In this document: piece after piece, positions 36,581 through 48,733 of the stretch
Numbering within the stretch: position 1 is the first letter of the stretch
Layout of the letters: the number at the start of each line of letters is the position of its first letter
NCBI GenBank assembly: GCA_950106755.1
Contig: OX467088.1
Coordinates: 12,322,001 to 12,386,000, forward strand
DNA length: 64,000 nucleotides
From: Climacium dendroides
Lineage: Eukaryota > Streptophyta > Bryopsida > Hypnales > Climaciaceae
Direction of reading: 5' to 3'
The notes under the pieces: model-generated
The model's input: only the letters and a program-made list of their open reading frames with translations
Told to the model about the DNA's origin: nothing
Database searches by the model: none
Made by a program: the position numbers and the translations under genes

Positions 36581-36835
36581 CTACACTAAATAGTGAAATT
36601 AGGTTGCCTTAACAATTACGTTGCCTTACTCAAGAAAGTTACCTCATGACTCACCACTTCTCCAGATGGAGGCACAAGCAATTCTTTAAACCCAAGCCAT
36701 GAACCAGTGCACCAACCCATGCAACACACATGGCTCCTACATTAGTGCATCCTTCTACAGAAATTTTACATATTTATATAGTGTAGAATGTCGAGAAATT
36801 AGTGTGGGGCAACCTAATTTCACTATTTAGTGTAG
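36581..36835. mobile_element. 255-bp element with perfect 28-bp terminal inverted repeats
   Basis: 36581-36608 (CTACACTAAATAGTGAAATT then AGGTTGCC) is the exact reverse complement of 36808-36835. If the outer CTA/TAG belong to the flank, the element starts CACTAAATAG and is bordered by TA on each side. That would suit a TA-target element, but the CACTA start would suit CACTA; the flanks do not settle it. No ORF is present. Confidence 0.8.
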
Positions 36836-38081
36836 ACTTAAGGGCTAAAGAAGGAACTAAATGGAAAAATGGTGGATTTTATATGCCATTTTAATGAAAT
36901 TTCTCATATCTTCAATATAAGGACGGTGACTTGATATTGGAGATGGCCTTTTTTACATATCTTCATTCTACGGGACTCAATAAGTGATTTTGGCAACCGG
37001 AAAGGAAGGGGCTAACACAACTCAATCAAACCACTAGTTCATTTCCTGGATGGATTTTTGGGTCATAATGAGGGTTTCTTGTTCAATAACATGATTTTGC
37101 CCACATAATCACACATTTTTAATCCAATCATGTTCTATTCATCATATTTTGTTCATTTCTCCCATAGTTTATGTTGGGCAATGTTACTCGTCATCAAAGA
37201 TTTTGCAGAAACAAAACACTTTCTTGTTGGGCTATGCCTTTGTCATCAATGCTTTTTTTCTCAAAATCTGTCCTCTTTTGGCATTGTCCTATATGTAATG
37301 GCACTTAAATTGTCAATACCTAAAATGAACTCCAATTTTTTGTCTAATAGAAAATCATATCTAAAATCTCATGTAAAATTGTCAACCTCCTATTAGGAAC
37401 TTGAATAGGTGATGAAAGTGGCTATTTATAGTGGCACTCTTCAAGTATTACTTTTTGTTGCTTTTAGAATCTACAATATGTTGCTTTTGAAAATTCATAC
37501 CATATCCTTTAAATAATAGAATATTCATACTCTACTTGCAACATCTTTCATCTTTTACATTGAAACACTAATATTGATGATTTGAAGTGCCAAAAGCTTA
37601 GTGTTGGACTCAAATTACATCAAATGACTTGCTTCTTCACATTTAAGAATTCATAAATGTCCTAAAATATGACCTTCACACATATAAATGATTGATATTT
37701 TGATTGAATTCAAAAAACTTGAATATCTAGTTCAACTCCCCATATCATATGGAGACTCTTCATGCTAGTACACAAAAAGTAAGTTTGTTCCTCCACTTGT
37801 TCCTGATGGAGATATCCAAGGTGCATAATTCTTAGGCTTATTACACCAATCTAGCTATAGCCCTTGAAAGTTGTATGCTTAAATAAATAAAGTTTGAATG
37901 TGTGCATACACACAAATGAGCTCTCAAGTCCATAGTTGAATTCAAAGACTTGACTATATAAAAAAATGAGCCACAACTGTCACCATTTCACTATGTTCAA
38001 ATTCAACTTCTGACAAATCCTCCAATTAATATTTGGAATCAACATAAAACTCAATTCAACCAGATTTCACAATGGTTGTCA
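36836..38081. other. Intergenic, no gene seen
   Basis: AT-rich DNA. The 88-codon ORF at 37130-37396 has no recognisable features. Confidence 0.45.
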
Positions 38082-38936
38082 TTAACCCCAAAAGGGTTTT
38101 TTTTAACCAAAAACGCTTTTAAAATGTCATTTTAAGTACAGGTATCAAATTTTAGAAAAAAAATTATTTTTGGACACATGTAACCTTAGGATCTTGTAGT
38201 ACAGTGGTTTGTGAAGAAGTGATAAAAATTTCAGAAATTTCCACCACATAGATTGTAAGATATTAGCATTTGAAGTGACAAAAAACTTTTTTTTGTCTGC
38301 AAAAAATCAGGTAGCTGCACTTCACAAGGTCACATTTTTTTGAAAAAATGTTCAAAATGGTGGTTAATCTTTGGGTTCATTCTTCAAGGCAAGTTGGCTA
38401 CATGCTTGAAAAAATTCAGATTATTTGGAGTTGTACAACATATAGGAAAAAAATAGTTTGTAAAATAAAGTAGAGAATAATTCAAAACATTAAATTGTTA
38501 ACAATTAATTTATGGAATTGAAAAATGCCAATTCCAATGGTTGTAATGTTATAATAAACATTCTACAACTAATATTTTTTTTTCTCTTTCAAAAATATTT
38601 AAAATTGAGTAAGATAAAGGACTTCAAAGTTTATTTGAGAGTAGAAAATCTATACCTACCCACAAACTACTCCAAATTAAAGCTCCTCATAACTTTCATC
38701 TCATTAATCAAAAAGTGATTTTTAAAGAAATTTTTTTCTGCCTGGGCTGCCCACTGAACGCAAAAAATGATATATCATACAATAACTTTTAGACCATGTA
38801 GTCAAAAGTTATGAAAATTGTTGAGGCTTAAAGCTACTCCTTGAACACATGTTGTGTGAAAATTTGAAAGAAAAAAAATAAAAACTCCATTCATAGTGAG
38901 CTGCCTAAAAACACCATTTGGTCCTTTACGGGTTAA
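38082..38936 (-). mobile_element. TTAA-flanked element, 855 bp
   Basis: TTAA lies at 38082-38085 and 38933-38936. The left end is TTAACCCCAAAAGGG and the right end, reverse-complemented, is TTAACCCGTAAAGGACCAAA. Internally it matches, on the opposite strand, the elements at 46256-48510 and 56497-57459, sharing words such as CCTATATGTTGTACAA, GCCTTGAAGAATGAA and CATAACTTTTGA. It lacks the insertions seen in 46256-48510 and so serves as an empty-site reference. Non-coding. Confidence 0.8.
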
Positions 38937-39244
38937 GCTTGGATTTCAACTTGGTCCACTTCCTATGCAGGGTCCACTTCCTATGCAGGGCTGGGTTGCA
39001 AAATCCAAACATATGGACATGCTCAAGCGGGTCCCTTTAAAAAATCAATTGTATGTTTGGGGGCTTATGGATGGCAAGTCATTTGATACCATACCAGTCC
39101 AACGCTAAACACAATCACAAAATAGGGGCCAGTTTACACTATGAAGCCCAAGCCCAAGCACCAGAAAGTATTTGTGTGATTGTTGATGGGTGAACTCGGA
39201 AGTGACTCTATGCAATCATTTTTGCAGAAATGGTATTCACATTA

Positions 39245-41479
39245 TCATGAAGTTGATCCTAATTGTATCCTTTGTAAGTTGCGATAATTCAAGGATTCAG
39301 GACCTACGTTGTCCCACACAATCTTCCCTCCGTAAGTCATGGTCAACACTGCACACAGAAAACTCAAAGGGACACCAGCTGTACATCCGTTGTGGAGGAG
39401 GTTGACAAGCGTCTACACATGTTAAAACAAGAAAAGGCCATAAGCTTCAGCTCAAATTGTGCAGCAAAACAAGAAAAATTACTTTTTAAAAAGTATTGTG
39501 TGCGATATAGACTCAGGTACATATGCATCAACAGAGCGCCATTTCAACAAATAAATTATATGAGTAGATAAAGTTCATCAAGAACGAATGGCGGAAATCA
39601 TACCAAGAGTGATGCAGCAAGATGCATGCCAGGTACAAATAGTTGTTGAGAACGATCGCCGTAGGTGTACGCGTTGAAGGCAATAACCATCGAGAACGTA
39701 TGAATAAGAAAGAATGCTAGAGTAGTCAAGGCTGCAATGCGCATGACAATCCCACGGTCGAAAGCATACATTAATACGGATTGACAACATTGAGAATGCG
39801 CAAAAATGAACGGTCGCATGCTATATAACATTCTTGAAGGGAGCTGCCAAGATCTTGCGCCCAACTAATTCAAGGAATAGTCAGGGTATCCAAGACTGTT
39901 CAAGACACCGCTCCAGAGTCGCGAATGTTATGTTAGCTATTGATGAAGACATTGCAAAATATGCAAAACGACCCAATCATTTGCTGAGGAGGGATACCTG
40001 AGACAAGAAAAAGAGGCATATGCTTGCAGCTTTGAGTGTAGTAAGTAGCTGGGCCAAAAGACGGCGAAAGGATGCTCAAGCCAAAGAACACGGAATGAAC
40101 TACTCCATGTCCAACTCCGCTGGCTGTTGTACAAGCACAAAAATTTCAGCTACTGCATCTTCAAGCTTTAAATGCACAAAAATGATCAGCATTTGTCAGG
40201 GGCTCGACCTATCCACCAAGTAGAAACTAGTGTTTAAAACCCATGTCTGACCAAATTTAGGGCACATACAGAGTGTGTGAAATTTAAGCCAAAAACAAAA
40301 ATGAAAACACACCAAGAGCAATTTCGAGTCTGTCCACGTAATTAAGTTGGGGCTTCGAAAGCTTCGTTGCTAGCACATTCATGCTCTTCTCTACTTTCCT
40401 GCAAACACAGAAACGGTAAGGGAACAGGAGTAGTATAGAGGACCCACCATGCATTCCCAGTGTTCTACAGGCTATTTAAGGCGGCAAGGGCCTATCCATA
40501 AGAGGAACCATAATGTGTAAACCCTTCTTTGGAAAAAAAAATTAATTAGAACCCAAGTGCCCTTCCCAAACCCTATTCACTCCACTCCGCAGGGTTTCGG
40601 ATTTATGAGGGTCTTCCAGGATCAATAGTCTTCCAAGCACTGGGCCTAGAGCAAAGAAATCCTGAAGTATGCTGAATTTCATCCTCAGGGTCCTCTATTG
40701 TAAAAACTAGCCAACTGCAAGCATGCAATACCAAATAGTTGCGCAGAAAACATGGAAATGGAAAATGATGCTTACAGCACTAGCAACTTGTTACCTCCAA
40801 CTACTTTGAATTCTCAGGCATAAAATATAACTTACAAGTACAATCGCCAGTATAGAGGCCTGACAACCTCCTGAAGCACAACAGCAGTGATCACCATCGG
40901 CAGGAACACCCACGCGGATCCAGGAAGAAACGCCCTCCAAACAATCGAGGCAGCAATGAGACTCACCAGCCATAGCAGAGCACTACAACAACACAAACCG
41001 TATTAACAACACCTTTTTAACCTCTCCTTCTGAAGTCTTAACGAATTACAAAACCCTAAACCAGAGCAAAATCCCTGGAACAGCACATACGATCTCATCA
41101 TAAACATTGACTCTTCTAATTCTTGTCAAAATCAATTCTATGCTCTGAATGTCCGGTTCCAAACCCTAAGAGCTGAAATTTGTGAGCTCTGGCAAATTTT
41201 GGACTCTGGAACAGCTCAATGATCTCGTCACCGAAATTGATTCTTCACACTCTTGTCAAAACAAACCGTTACTCTGAAAGTCCGGTTCCAAACCCTAATT
41301 GCTGAAATTTGTCAATTCTTGAAAATGTTAAACTCTGGATCCCTGAAAAACTGAAATTGCACGAACCTGACGAGCACCGTGAGAATGAGGAACGGCTTCG
41401 GCGCAATCGATGTGATGAAGATGGTGAGAGCTGGACCCAGCGCAATCAAGAAGTAGCCGGAGCCTGCGACTAAACCCAT
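39245..41479 (-). CDS. APH1: APH-1, gamma-secretase subunit, 6 exons, 255 aa
   Basis: This is a multipass membrane scaffold of the gamma-secretase (presenilin) protease complex. Minus-strand exons in order: 41479-41367, 40982-40836, 40398-40313, 40123-39998, 39731-39604, 39412-39245. They sum to 768 nt, GT/AG throughout, frame intact. The N-terminus MGLVAGSGYFLIALGPALTI and SIAPKPFLILTVLV match plant APH-1. SALLWLVSLIAASIVWRAFL follows. The Gly-rich SGVGHGVVHSVFF (residues 117-129) corresponds to the GxxxG region. His168 in FFLIHTFSMVIAF and His194 in VPGMHLAASLL match the two conserved buried histidines. GGKIVWDNV lies near the end. Length is close to Arabidopsis (about 250 aa). Small exons explain why no single ORF reveals it. 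Confidence 0.94.
41051..41336. repeat. Diverged tandem duplication in APH-1 intron 1 with AAACCCTAA boxes
   Basis: A unit of about 125 bp, from TCTGGAACAGC through CTTGTCAAAA to GTCCGGTTCCAAACCCTAA and GCTGAAATTTGT, appears twice (about 41072-41200 and 41206-41330). Another partial copy lies in the 5' leader near 41510-41575. Each brings an AAACCCTAA telo-box-like motif close to the gene start. Confidence 0.65.
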
Positions 41480-41891
41480 GGTCTACGAGATTTCCGAAAC
41501 CTGTTTCAGTAATTGATTCTTTGACTCTTCACCTACGAGAGCTGCTGTTAATTCCAAACCCTAAACAAGAATTCATACCATCGCCACACTCCACATTACG
41601 AGCATTCGCAAAATCCATGTCCGCGACGAGGAGAAATGCTTGTGAGTTTAGAGGTAGTACTTGGCGGGTGGTGGCCTAAGGGCGTTGAAGACAATTCCTA
41701 TGACCGTGGAGAGTGAAGACGCTTTTATTGCCATTTTGCAACTAGATATGAATGAAAAAAATTTATATTTACTTTTCAGAGATGATAACATGTGTTTACT
41801 ATATGTCATTAATTTTTTAAGGAAATTTGAAATTGATAAGAATTTTTTAAGAAAACAAATGAAGAAAATTCATATCAAATACAAAACTTAT

Positions 41892-42120
41892 TTAACCCTT
41901 GAAGGTCGACGCAAACGTCTGGTGTCCAATGAATGACAAATGCATTCTCCTATATAGGACAGAAATACAATTATTCATCTTTGGAATTAGGGGTGGAAAG
42001 GAAATCTTCTATAGTAGTTTGACTCCCAATGATTATTTTTGGTTTTTTTAAACTAAATGATGTCACACGCTTCCAAAACGGTTGATTTCCACGGTCACCA
42101 GCTCGACGTTTAAGGGTTAA
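41892..42120. mobile_element. TTAA-flanked MITE, 229 bp
   Basis: The left end is TTAACCCTTGAAGGTCGACG. The right end, reverse-complemented, is TTAACCCTTAAACGTCGAGC. TTAA is present on both borders. It is non-coding and lies about 410 bp upstream of the APH-1 start. Confidence 0.7.
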
Positions 42121-44878
42121 AGAATCTGAAATTGTTACCATAGATGTATATTATAGTATATAACACCATGGTATAAGCCAAAGTTATTGTGTCATTCTAA
42201 AATTAGAAAATCAACAATCCATGATTATTGGTCTAAAGTTCATATTGCTATAAAATATTGAAATTTATGAATTTTTAAATTGGAGTAAAAACTACACTTA
42301 ATAAGCTTCATGTCATTGATTGGATTCAAATTCAAAAAATATCATTTTTATGGCTAAAATTCACATCAAGAATAAATAGTAAAAGATAGCCAAGAGACAC
42401 TAGAAGGGAGATCCATGGATTAAGCATCTTCTTTTTTAGAAAACTCAATAATATCATAATGAGGGAATTTGTGATACTATTCATTGAAAATATACTCAAG
42501 CAACTTCCCAAAAAGTTTGGATGGAAAAAACATTTTTTTCCATCCTACATTCTCAGGTGAAGTCATCCATTGAATACTAAGTCAGTCTATGGTATCCTTC
42601 TAGGCTTAAGGTAGAAATATCTATTCCCATTCATTTAAGCTTGGTATGTATAGATGGAATCAAAATTACAATTAGGTATTATTTTTTTTGGTAGACAAAT
42701 GGAAATCAATAATATTGAAAATAAATTAAAAATTTGAAGAGTTGTAGTACTAAATATTTTCTTGTGAATTTTCAAAGTTGAGACAAGAAAAGCCTTCAAA
42801 GTATTCAATAGGTGCATGTTTAAAGTGCCTTGAAAAAGCCCCTAAACCATTCCATGGATGATAAGGGGAATGTATAATTTAATTCACATCAAATACTATC
42901 ATAATTAATGGAAAAAAAATGTTGGCATTATGATAGGCGAGGAAGATTGATATGTTTTGTAACAAAGTGTAGTATGAGGCATGTATTTCAATCTATAAGA
43001 AGTTAAAGCAAAGGAAATGATAGATTGTCACAAGCTAATGAGATTGGCAGGAAGTGGAATATGACAAAGTTGAATTAGGTGAGTGTGTTTGCTTCTATAA
43101 TAGATTTTAAAATAACCTTTTCATAATTCTTATCGTGTAGTTATGTAGTATGTATTGGCAATAGTCTTTGATTTTGCCTTTTATTTTTTTCAATATTTGG
43201 CAAAGGAAGAAAATGGCTTTTAATTGTGAGGCCATTTAGAATTTAATATTGCAGTAATGTGTTTCCTTGTAGTACCTTCTAGTGTAGCATGTGCTAGATG
43301 TAACGCACTACAAGAAAAACTTATGTAAGAATATTGTGAAGATAGCCTTTGGTGAGAAAGACTCCCTCTCTAAGAGCAAACATAGAGGCCCTAAACATTA
43401 AATTGCATCTACACCTTCAACAAGTAGGTCCTAACCAAGACCATTTGTACATGCATGATGAAACATATGTATTATTTACGAAGGACATGGCAAAAGTGTT
43501 GGACATCTTGAAGATTTAAGTATCCCTATTCATTATGTTGTGGTCTTGTATAGAATAGTTGTGGTCTTGCATACCAAAGTTACCAAGTTGAAGAGGCATT
43601 AGGATTCATACTAACTATATATCATACTATATTGTTACCTCACAAAGAATCTGAGATGATAAAGAGGAGTCAAGCTAAGAAAACTATCTTTAGAGATTTT
43701 GTATTGGACAACTCAATTCACCTTCAACTGTATCAAAAATAAGCCATTCATAGTCTAGATTTGCATAATTTAAGTATTTGAATTGTATTGCAGAAGTAGA
43801 AGGACGCAAGCACATGATTTCATGAAGCTGTTCTAAAACCATGGGACTAGACGGTGCAATGCACATTTGAAGTGCATTATTGTCTGAAGTTGGGGAGAAG
43901 GCTTCTGAGTAGTGCAATTGTGTTGACAAGAAGAGTAACGGCCATGCATGTTGATAAGGTTGTTGATTTGTTAGAAGTGAATTTGAGTAGGAAGTTGGAA
44001 GGTAACATTTGTAGAATGTAATGCAAAAAAAATCAAGATATGTGTCAAAAGAGGGCAATTGTGAGAGTGGAGTTCCAAAGGATGCATCTATGGGAGAAGA
44101 TGGCCAGTGCTTCCTCCTAAACTAGAAGAACTACTTGTATTTGTAGAATCAGTACATGGATTCATAGGGATATAGAGGATGCAAAAGAAGAAGGGATAGT
44201 AGTTTTTGAAGACGTATAGGATTCCTTTAAACCACCATCTTTACAAGTGCAAAAGTTTCAAAGCACGTATGTATATGGATACCATTGTAACTGAGTTAAA
44301 AATGTGCATGAAAGCATCACCAAAACATATAATTCAAGGATTGTTGTTGTTTTCCAAAGAAATTGTCAAGAAAGGAATAGAGACCAAAATGAAGTGGACA
44401 CAACATTGGAGTATATTGGACAAATTGTAGAGTTTGTGGAGCTCAACTATAGACAACATTGTAGCATTGTGCTCATATGTAATTAGGTGAAGGCAAACTA
44501 TAGAGGTAGAAATGCCACAATAAAAAAAGATGCATGAAATTTCATACTAGCCAACTTTAATCTATTTTTACCATTTAGTAACAAGTCTTTTGCCTTTCCA
44601 ATCAATTGTGATCAAGCATTTTTCTCATATGTTGAAAAGAGCCAGATTAGAAAGTTGTACTGTAAACAAAGGTGAAAGGGTGTAGAAATGACAACAAAAT
44701 GGATGAAAAAGAGGAAGTGGAGATTTTTAGAATGGGAGAGAATGAAAACTTTGAGGGACTTAGGATGCAACCACCATTCTAAATAGTAATTTAGGGCGTC
44801 TACCAATAAGCAAAAACATTCAAATGAATGAAATACTAGGAGAGGGGGTGAAGAAACAACTCTAATTTTTGATCAATA
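42121..44878. other. Intergenic, no supported gene; one solitary CACTA-like terminus
   Basis: CACTACAAGAAAAACTTATG at 43306-43325 has the classic CACTA start, but I found no matching right end in the window. ORFs at 43690-44058 (minus, 122 codons) and 44206-44486 (plus) have no recognisable domain. The remaining DNA is AT-rich. Confidence 0.4.
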
Positions 44879-45049
44879 CACTAGTAGAAAACGCAGAAAT
44901 TATGTTGTTTCGGTGACATTGTTTTGGTCACCGAACAACAGATTTCTGCTGAAATTTACAGAAAATCTGTAAATTTCAGCAGAAATCTGTTGTTCGGTGA
45001 CCAAAACAATGTCACCGAAACAACATAATTTCTGCGTTTTCTACTAGTG
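44879..45049. mobile_element. Perfect 171-bp CACTA-type foldback MITE
   Basis: Two identical 84-bp inverted arms (44879-44962 and 44966-45049) surround a 3-base AAA loop. The ends are CACTAGTAGAAAACGCAG. Flanking trinucleotides are ATA (44876-44878) and ATA (45050-45052), a 3-bp target duplication as for CACTA. I found no mismatch in the arms, so insertion or conversion is recent. Confidence 0.93.
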
Positions 45050-46255
45050 ATATGTCAAAGAACCATCAGAAGATGAAGCTTGAAATGCTCACTAAAAAAT
45101 CCAAGTAACTTTCATGTGTAGTTATTAGTCATTGGAAATTGAAGATTGAAATTGAGTATTACCATGGGGTTTTACATCTAAATCTCAAGCACCAAGTTGA
45201 AAAAGAGGTTAATTTTCAAATTACAAAAGCATACAATTCATTTGTGATATGACAAACATTGTGGAGTTTATGATTGCATGAAGAAAAGATGATGAACATA
45301 CAAATAGATGGATGAAATATGTTGCTCAAATAATCTTCATTTCCAACTTCATTTTACATATTGGAAAAAATATGTAGTAATTCTATACAAGCAGTGTCCA
45401 CATTATAGGAAATGCCACATAAACAAGTAATGTACTAAACTGACTTGTCATAATTTTTTTAAAGGTACAGTACTCAAAAAAATAGAACAAAATCAACATA
45501 TTTGGCACTCTGTATACAAATTTGCAAGCAAATTTGTCAAAAAAAAATTTCACTACCTCTACCTAAAACAACACATTTACATACATGTGTTGTTGTTTAA
45601 GTTGTTTGGGTCAACATTCTCTAGATTACCAGTAGTGTTCTCCAAAATGAATTAAAAAAACACTAGTCTAATTCAAAAAATAGTGAGGTCAAGCCAAATC
45701 ATTGACATTGTAGCTTTGTAAAATGTTTTGAGTAAAGAGTCATGTATAAGCTTGTTCCAACTTTATGGTCATCATGGTAATTATCCAATAGGTTGTTTGT
45801 TCATTTTTGAATTTTTTTTTTTTCTTTTGTTTGTTTGTTTTTCTTTTGTTTGTTTGTTACATTGAAATATTTTGGACCATGTATCTCTTGCCCACACTCT
45901 TGGTATCGTAAAAAAGCTCTTTATAAGGAAGAGTGCACGAGCTTTGTTTTATGGTGTTTAAACTTATAGTGTAAATGTTATAGATTTTTTAGTTATTTTT
46001 GGTTTAAAAAAAGAAAAAAAATACTTTTAGTTCTATTTTGGCTATGGCAATGGCACAGAGCACAATCACTAGTACTTGTTACATTAATTTATTTGATCAC
46101 AAAATTAGATTTGTTATTTGAAGACCAAATAGCTTTTAATTGATATCTTTTTATCTAGACCTCAATGCAGACTTATTTTATGTTTTTTTCATGCAAGATA
46201 ATTTAATGAAGTAATTAAAAATAATAATTATCAAAGTCAATGCATCAAAAATTCA
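45050..46255. other. Intergenic, no gene; T-rich microsatellite
   Basis: Around 45812-45858 there is a T-run followed by TTTGTTTG repeats. Nothing else is supported. Confidence 0.5.
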
Positions 46256-46377
46256 TTAACCCCTAAAGGACCAAATAGTGTTTTTTAGCAATATAGCGAT
46301 TTTGGGCAGCTCATTACAAATGGAATTTTTATTTATTTTTATTGAAACTTTCATACAACATGTGCCCAAGAAATAGC

Positions 46378-47317
46378 TTAACCCCTAAAGGACCATTGTC
46401 CCTTCGGGGGACAAATTGGATTTCGGGCAGGTACCTACGGGCTGAAATTTTGTCATGATCTTTTGAAATTTTTTTTGAAGATAGAAAAACTGATGAGCTT
46501 TGTGGGAATATAATTTTTTTCGCATTTGGTGCCCGGAAACAAAAGTTATGACCAAATAAGCTCAAAACAGGGGACGGGGGGCAGTCCGGGCAGCAAAAAA
46601 AAATTTGAAAAAATTTGAATTCTTTTTTTTTGGATTTTTTTTCTTGTAGATTATATTTTTGTCTACATGGGAAGCTTTGATTCATTCCATTTGGACTTAT
46701 TATGAGAAAGTTATGGACAATCTTGTTTTTCGGGTAGTTAGAGCATCTTCCTGAAAAATTAACTTATAGAATTCATTTCTGAATGCAATTTTTACAATTT
46801 TTCTGAAGAAAAAATTTTCCATGATTTTGTTTACTTGCTAGAACAATCTCACCATTGGGATTAATGCATTTTAATTCCATATTAAAGATATTAATAATTT
46901 AGATTTCCTTCTTTCTCATACCTACTTCTACTAAACAATTTTTTTAAGCATGAAAATTAAGTTTTTTTTATGAAATTTTTTTTCCCCTAAACTCTCAACT
47001 CAATTTCACACAATAAGGATTTAAAGCTCAAAACTCTGTAGTGCAAAAAATTTAAGTTAAAATATTTCAAAGTAAAATAATCCAATCCCGCAAGGTGCTG
47101 AAAAAATTGTTTTTTTCACTTTAAACGCAAATATCTTTTAATCTATGTGGTCAAAATTTCTGAAATTTTTTCCGCACATTTCCATACTAGTAAGGTATAA
47201 GATCCTACGGTTGGATGTGCAAAAAAATAATTTTCAAATTTTTTTACTCTATGCTACAGAAATGGCAGTTTTGAGTGTTTTTTGGCAGAAATAAGGCCTT
47301 GGTCCTTTAGGGGTTAA
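46378..47317. mobile_element. Nested TTAA-flanked element, 940 bp
   Basis: Both ends are TTAACCCCTAAAGGACCA (the right one in reverse complement), 18 bp identical, each bordered by TTAA. It splits the host between AAATAGC and AGGCCCAAC. The relative at 38082-38936 has GTAGCTTTAAGCCTCAAC there (reverse strand), an uninterrupted TTAA. This shows precise insertion at TTAA with target duplication. The 118-codon minus-strand ORF inside has no recognisable domain. Confidence 0.88.
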
Positions 47318-47648
47318 AGGCCCAACAATTTTCATAACTTTTGACTAGATGGTTAAAAAGTTATTGACTGTATGATATGTAATTTTCAACATAAGGCGGG
47401 CATTTTGGGCAACAAAAAAAATTATTTTAAAATGGATTTTAAAAGAAATAAAAATTTGAAATTGGTTCTCTAGATTTATATATAGGCGGAAATCTTTGAA
47501 TCATTCCATTTTGATTAATGAGATGATAGTTATGAAGAGTTTTAGTTGTGGGTAGATTGTGCATAGTTATGGAATCTGTACTCTAAAATAAACTTTGAAG
47601 TCCTATATTAAACATAATTTTTAATATTTAAATAAATAAATAAAAACA

Positions 47649-48020
47649 TTAACCCCTAAATGTTTGGACTCTTCTCCAGAATTGGGCAAAACTTATTGGA
47701 ATGGATTCAAAATGAGGTTCTCTTGACATAGTGATTTTTTGACATTTTTGTATTCTTTACATCTATGACCTCTTTTTGCAAATCTAGTTTTGAACTAGAG
47801 TGAATGCAATTTGACCACTTGACACACTTCTACATTTATAATTTTAGAAAAATTTATATTCTAATAACACCAAATCCAACCATTAGATAAGACAAGAACT
47901 TAATAAAGTATCACCAAAAATTAGGATAACTTTCATCCAAGTAGGAACGAGATAGAAACAAGAACTTCAATTAGAATGACTTTCGTCCAAAAAATGGACG
48001 TCAGAACACTCAAAGGTTAA
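47649..48020. mobile_element. Second nested TTAA-flanked element, 372 bp
   Basis: The ends are TTAACCCCTAAATGTTTGG and, reverse-complemented, TTAACCTTTGAGTGTTCTG. Differences are mostly transitions, so this insertion is older. It splits the host at AAACA and GTATAGATGG. The relative at 56497-57459 runs AAATGTTAGGTGCACACTG there without interruption. Confidence 0.75.
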
Positions 48021-48710
48021 GTATAGATGGTTTATTACAACATTAAAACCATTGGTGTTGGCATTTTCAACTTCATAAATAAACAATTAATAATTTTGTA
48101 TTTTGAATCATTCTCTACTTCTTTCTACTTTCTATTTTTTCCTATATGTTGTACAATTCCAAATGATTTGAAATTTTTCAAGCATGTAGCCAACTTGCCT
48201 TGAAGAATGAATCCAAAGGGTAACCACCATTTTGGACATCTTTTCATAATGATCTGACCTTGTGACGTGCAACTACTTAGTTTTTTGTAGGGACAAAAAG
48301 AGGATTATTGTTACTTCAAACACTAATATCTTGCAATCTACATGGTGAAAATTTCTGAAATTTTTCCACATCTTCTCATATCAAAGTAATATAAGATCCT
48401 ATAGTTAGATGTGTCCAAAAATATTTTTTTTCAAAAATTTGGTACTTGTATTAGAGATGGCAATTTTGGAGCATTTTGGTGAAAACTTAGTCAAAATTGT
48501 TTAGAAATAAAGTAAGGTCATATTTTTTAAATTGAGACTTTTCGCAGATTTTGAGACAAAGTGCTAGATATTATAAATTCATTTAAAATAATAATAATAA
48601 TTGAAATCAAAAATAAATAATGCTCAAATAGTGATTCTCAAATGAAATTCTAAAAGTTGGTGTTGTTACCTATTTATAAGAAAATACTAATAAAAAAATA
48701 ATTAAAGTGG

Positions 48711-48733
48711 TTTATCTTCGAGTCGAAGATAAA
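48711..48733. repeat. Isolated perfect palindrome of the 3.9-11.5 kb family
   Basis: TTTATCTTCGA and its exact complement flank a central G (23 bp). It matches the family motif TATCNTCGASTCGANGATA, but stands alone in AT-rich DNA 37 kb from the main cluster. Confidence 0.85.

Larger units (their letters stand above)
46256..48510 (+). mobile_element. TTAA-flanked element interrupted by two nested TTAA elements
   Basis: The left end is TTAACCCCTAAAGGACCAAA; the right end near 48510 has decayed from TTAA to ATAA. Removing the two nested elements, with one TTAA each, leaves about 951 bp, close to the 963 bp of the relative at 56497-57459 with which it is collinear. Shared words include TTTTCATAACTTTTGA, TATGATATGTAAT and CCTATATGTTGTACAA. 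Non-coding. Confidence 0.8.

Noticed and set aside
43306..43325. CACTACAAGAAAAAC as the end of a second CACTA element
   Set aside because: No matching right terminus or target duplication was found in the window.
43690..44486. 122-, 74- and 60-codon ORFs as transposon coding remnants
   Set aside because: No integrase, reverse transcriptase or transposase motif could be recognised.
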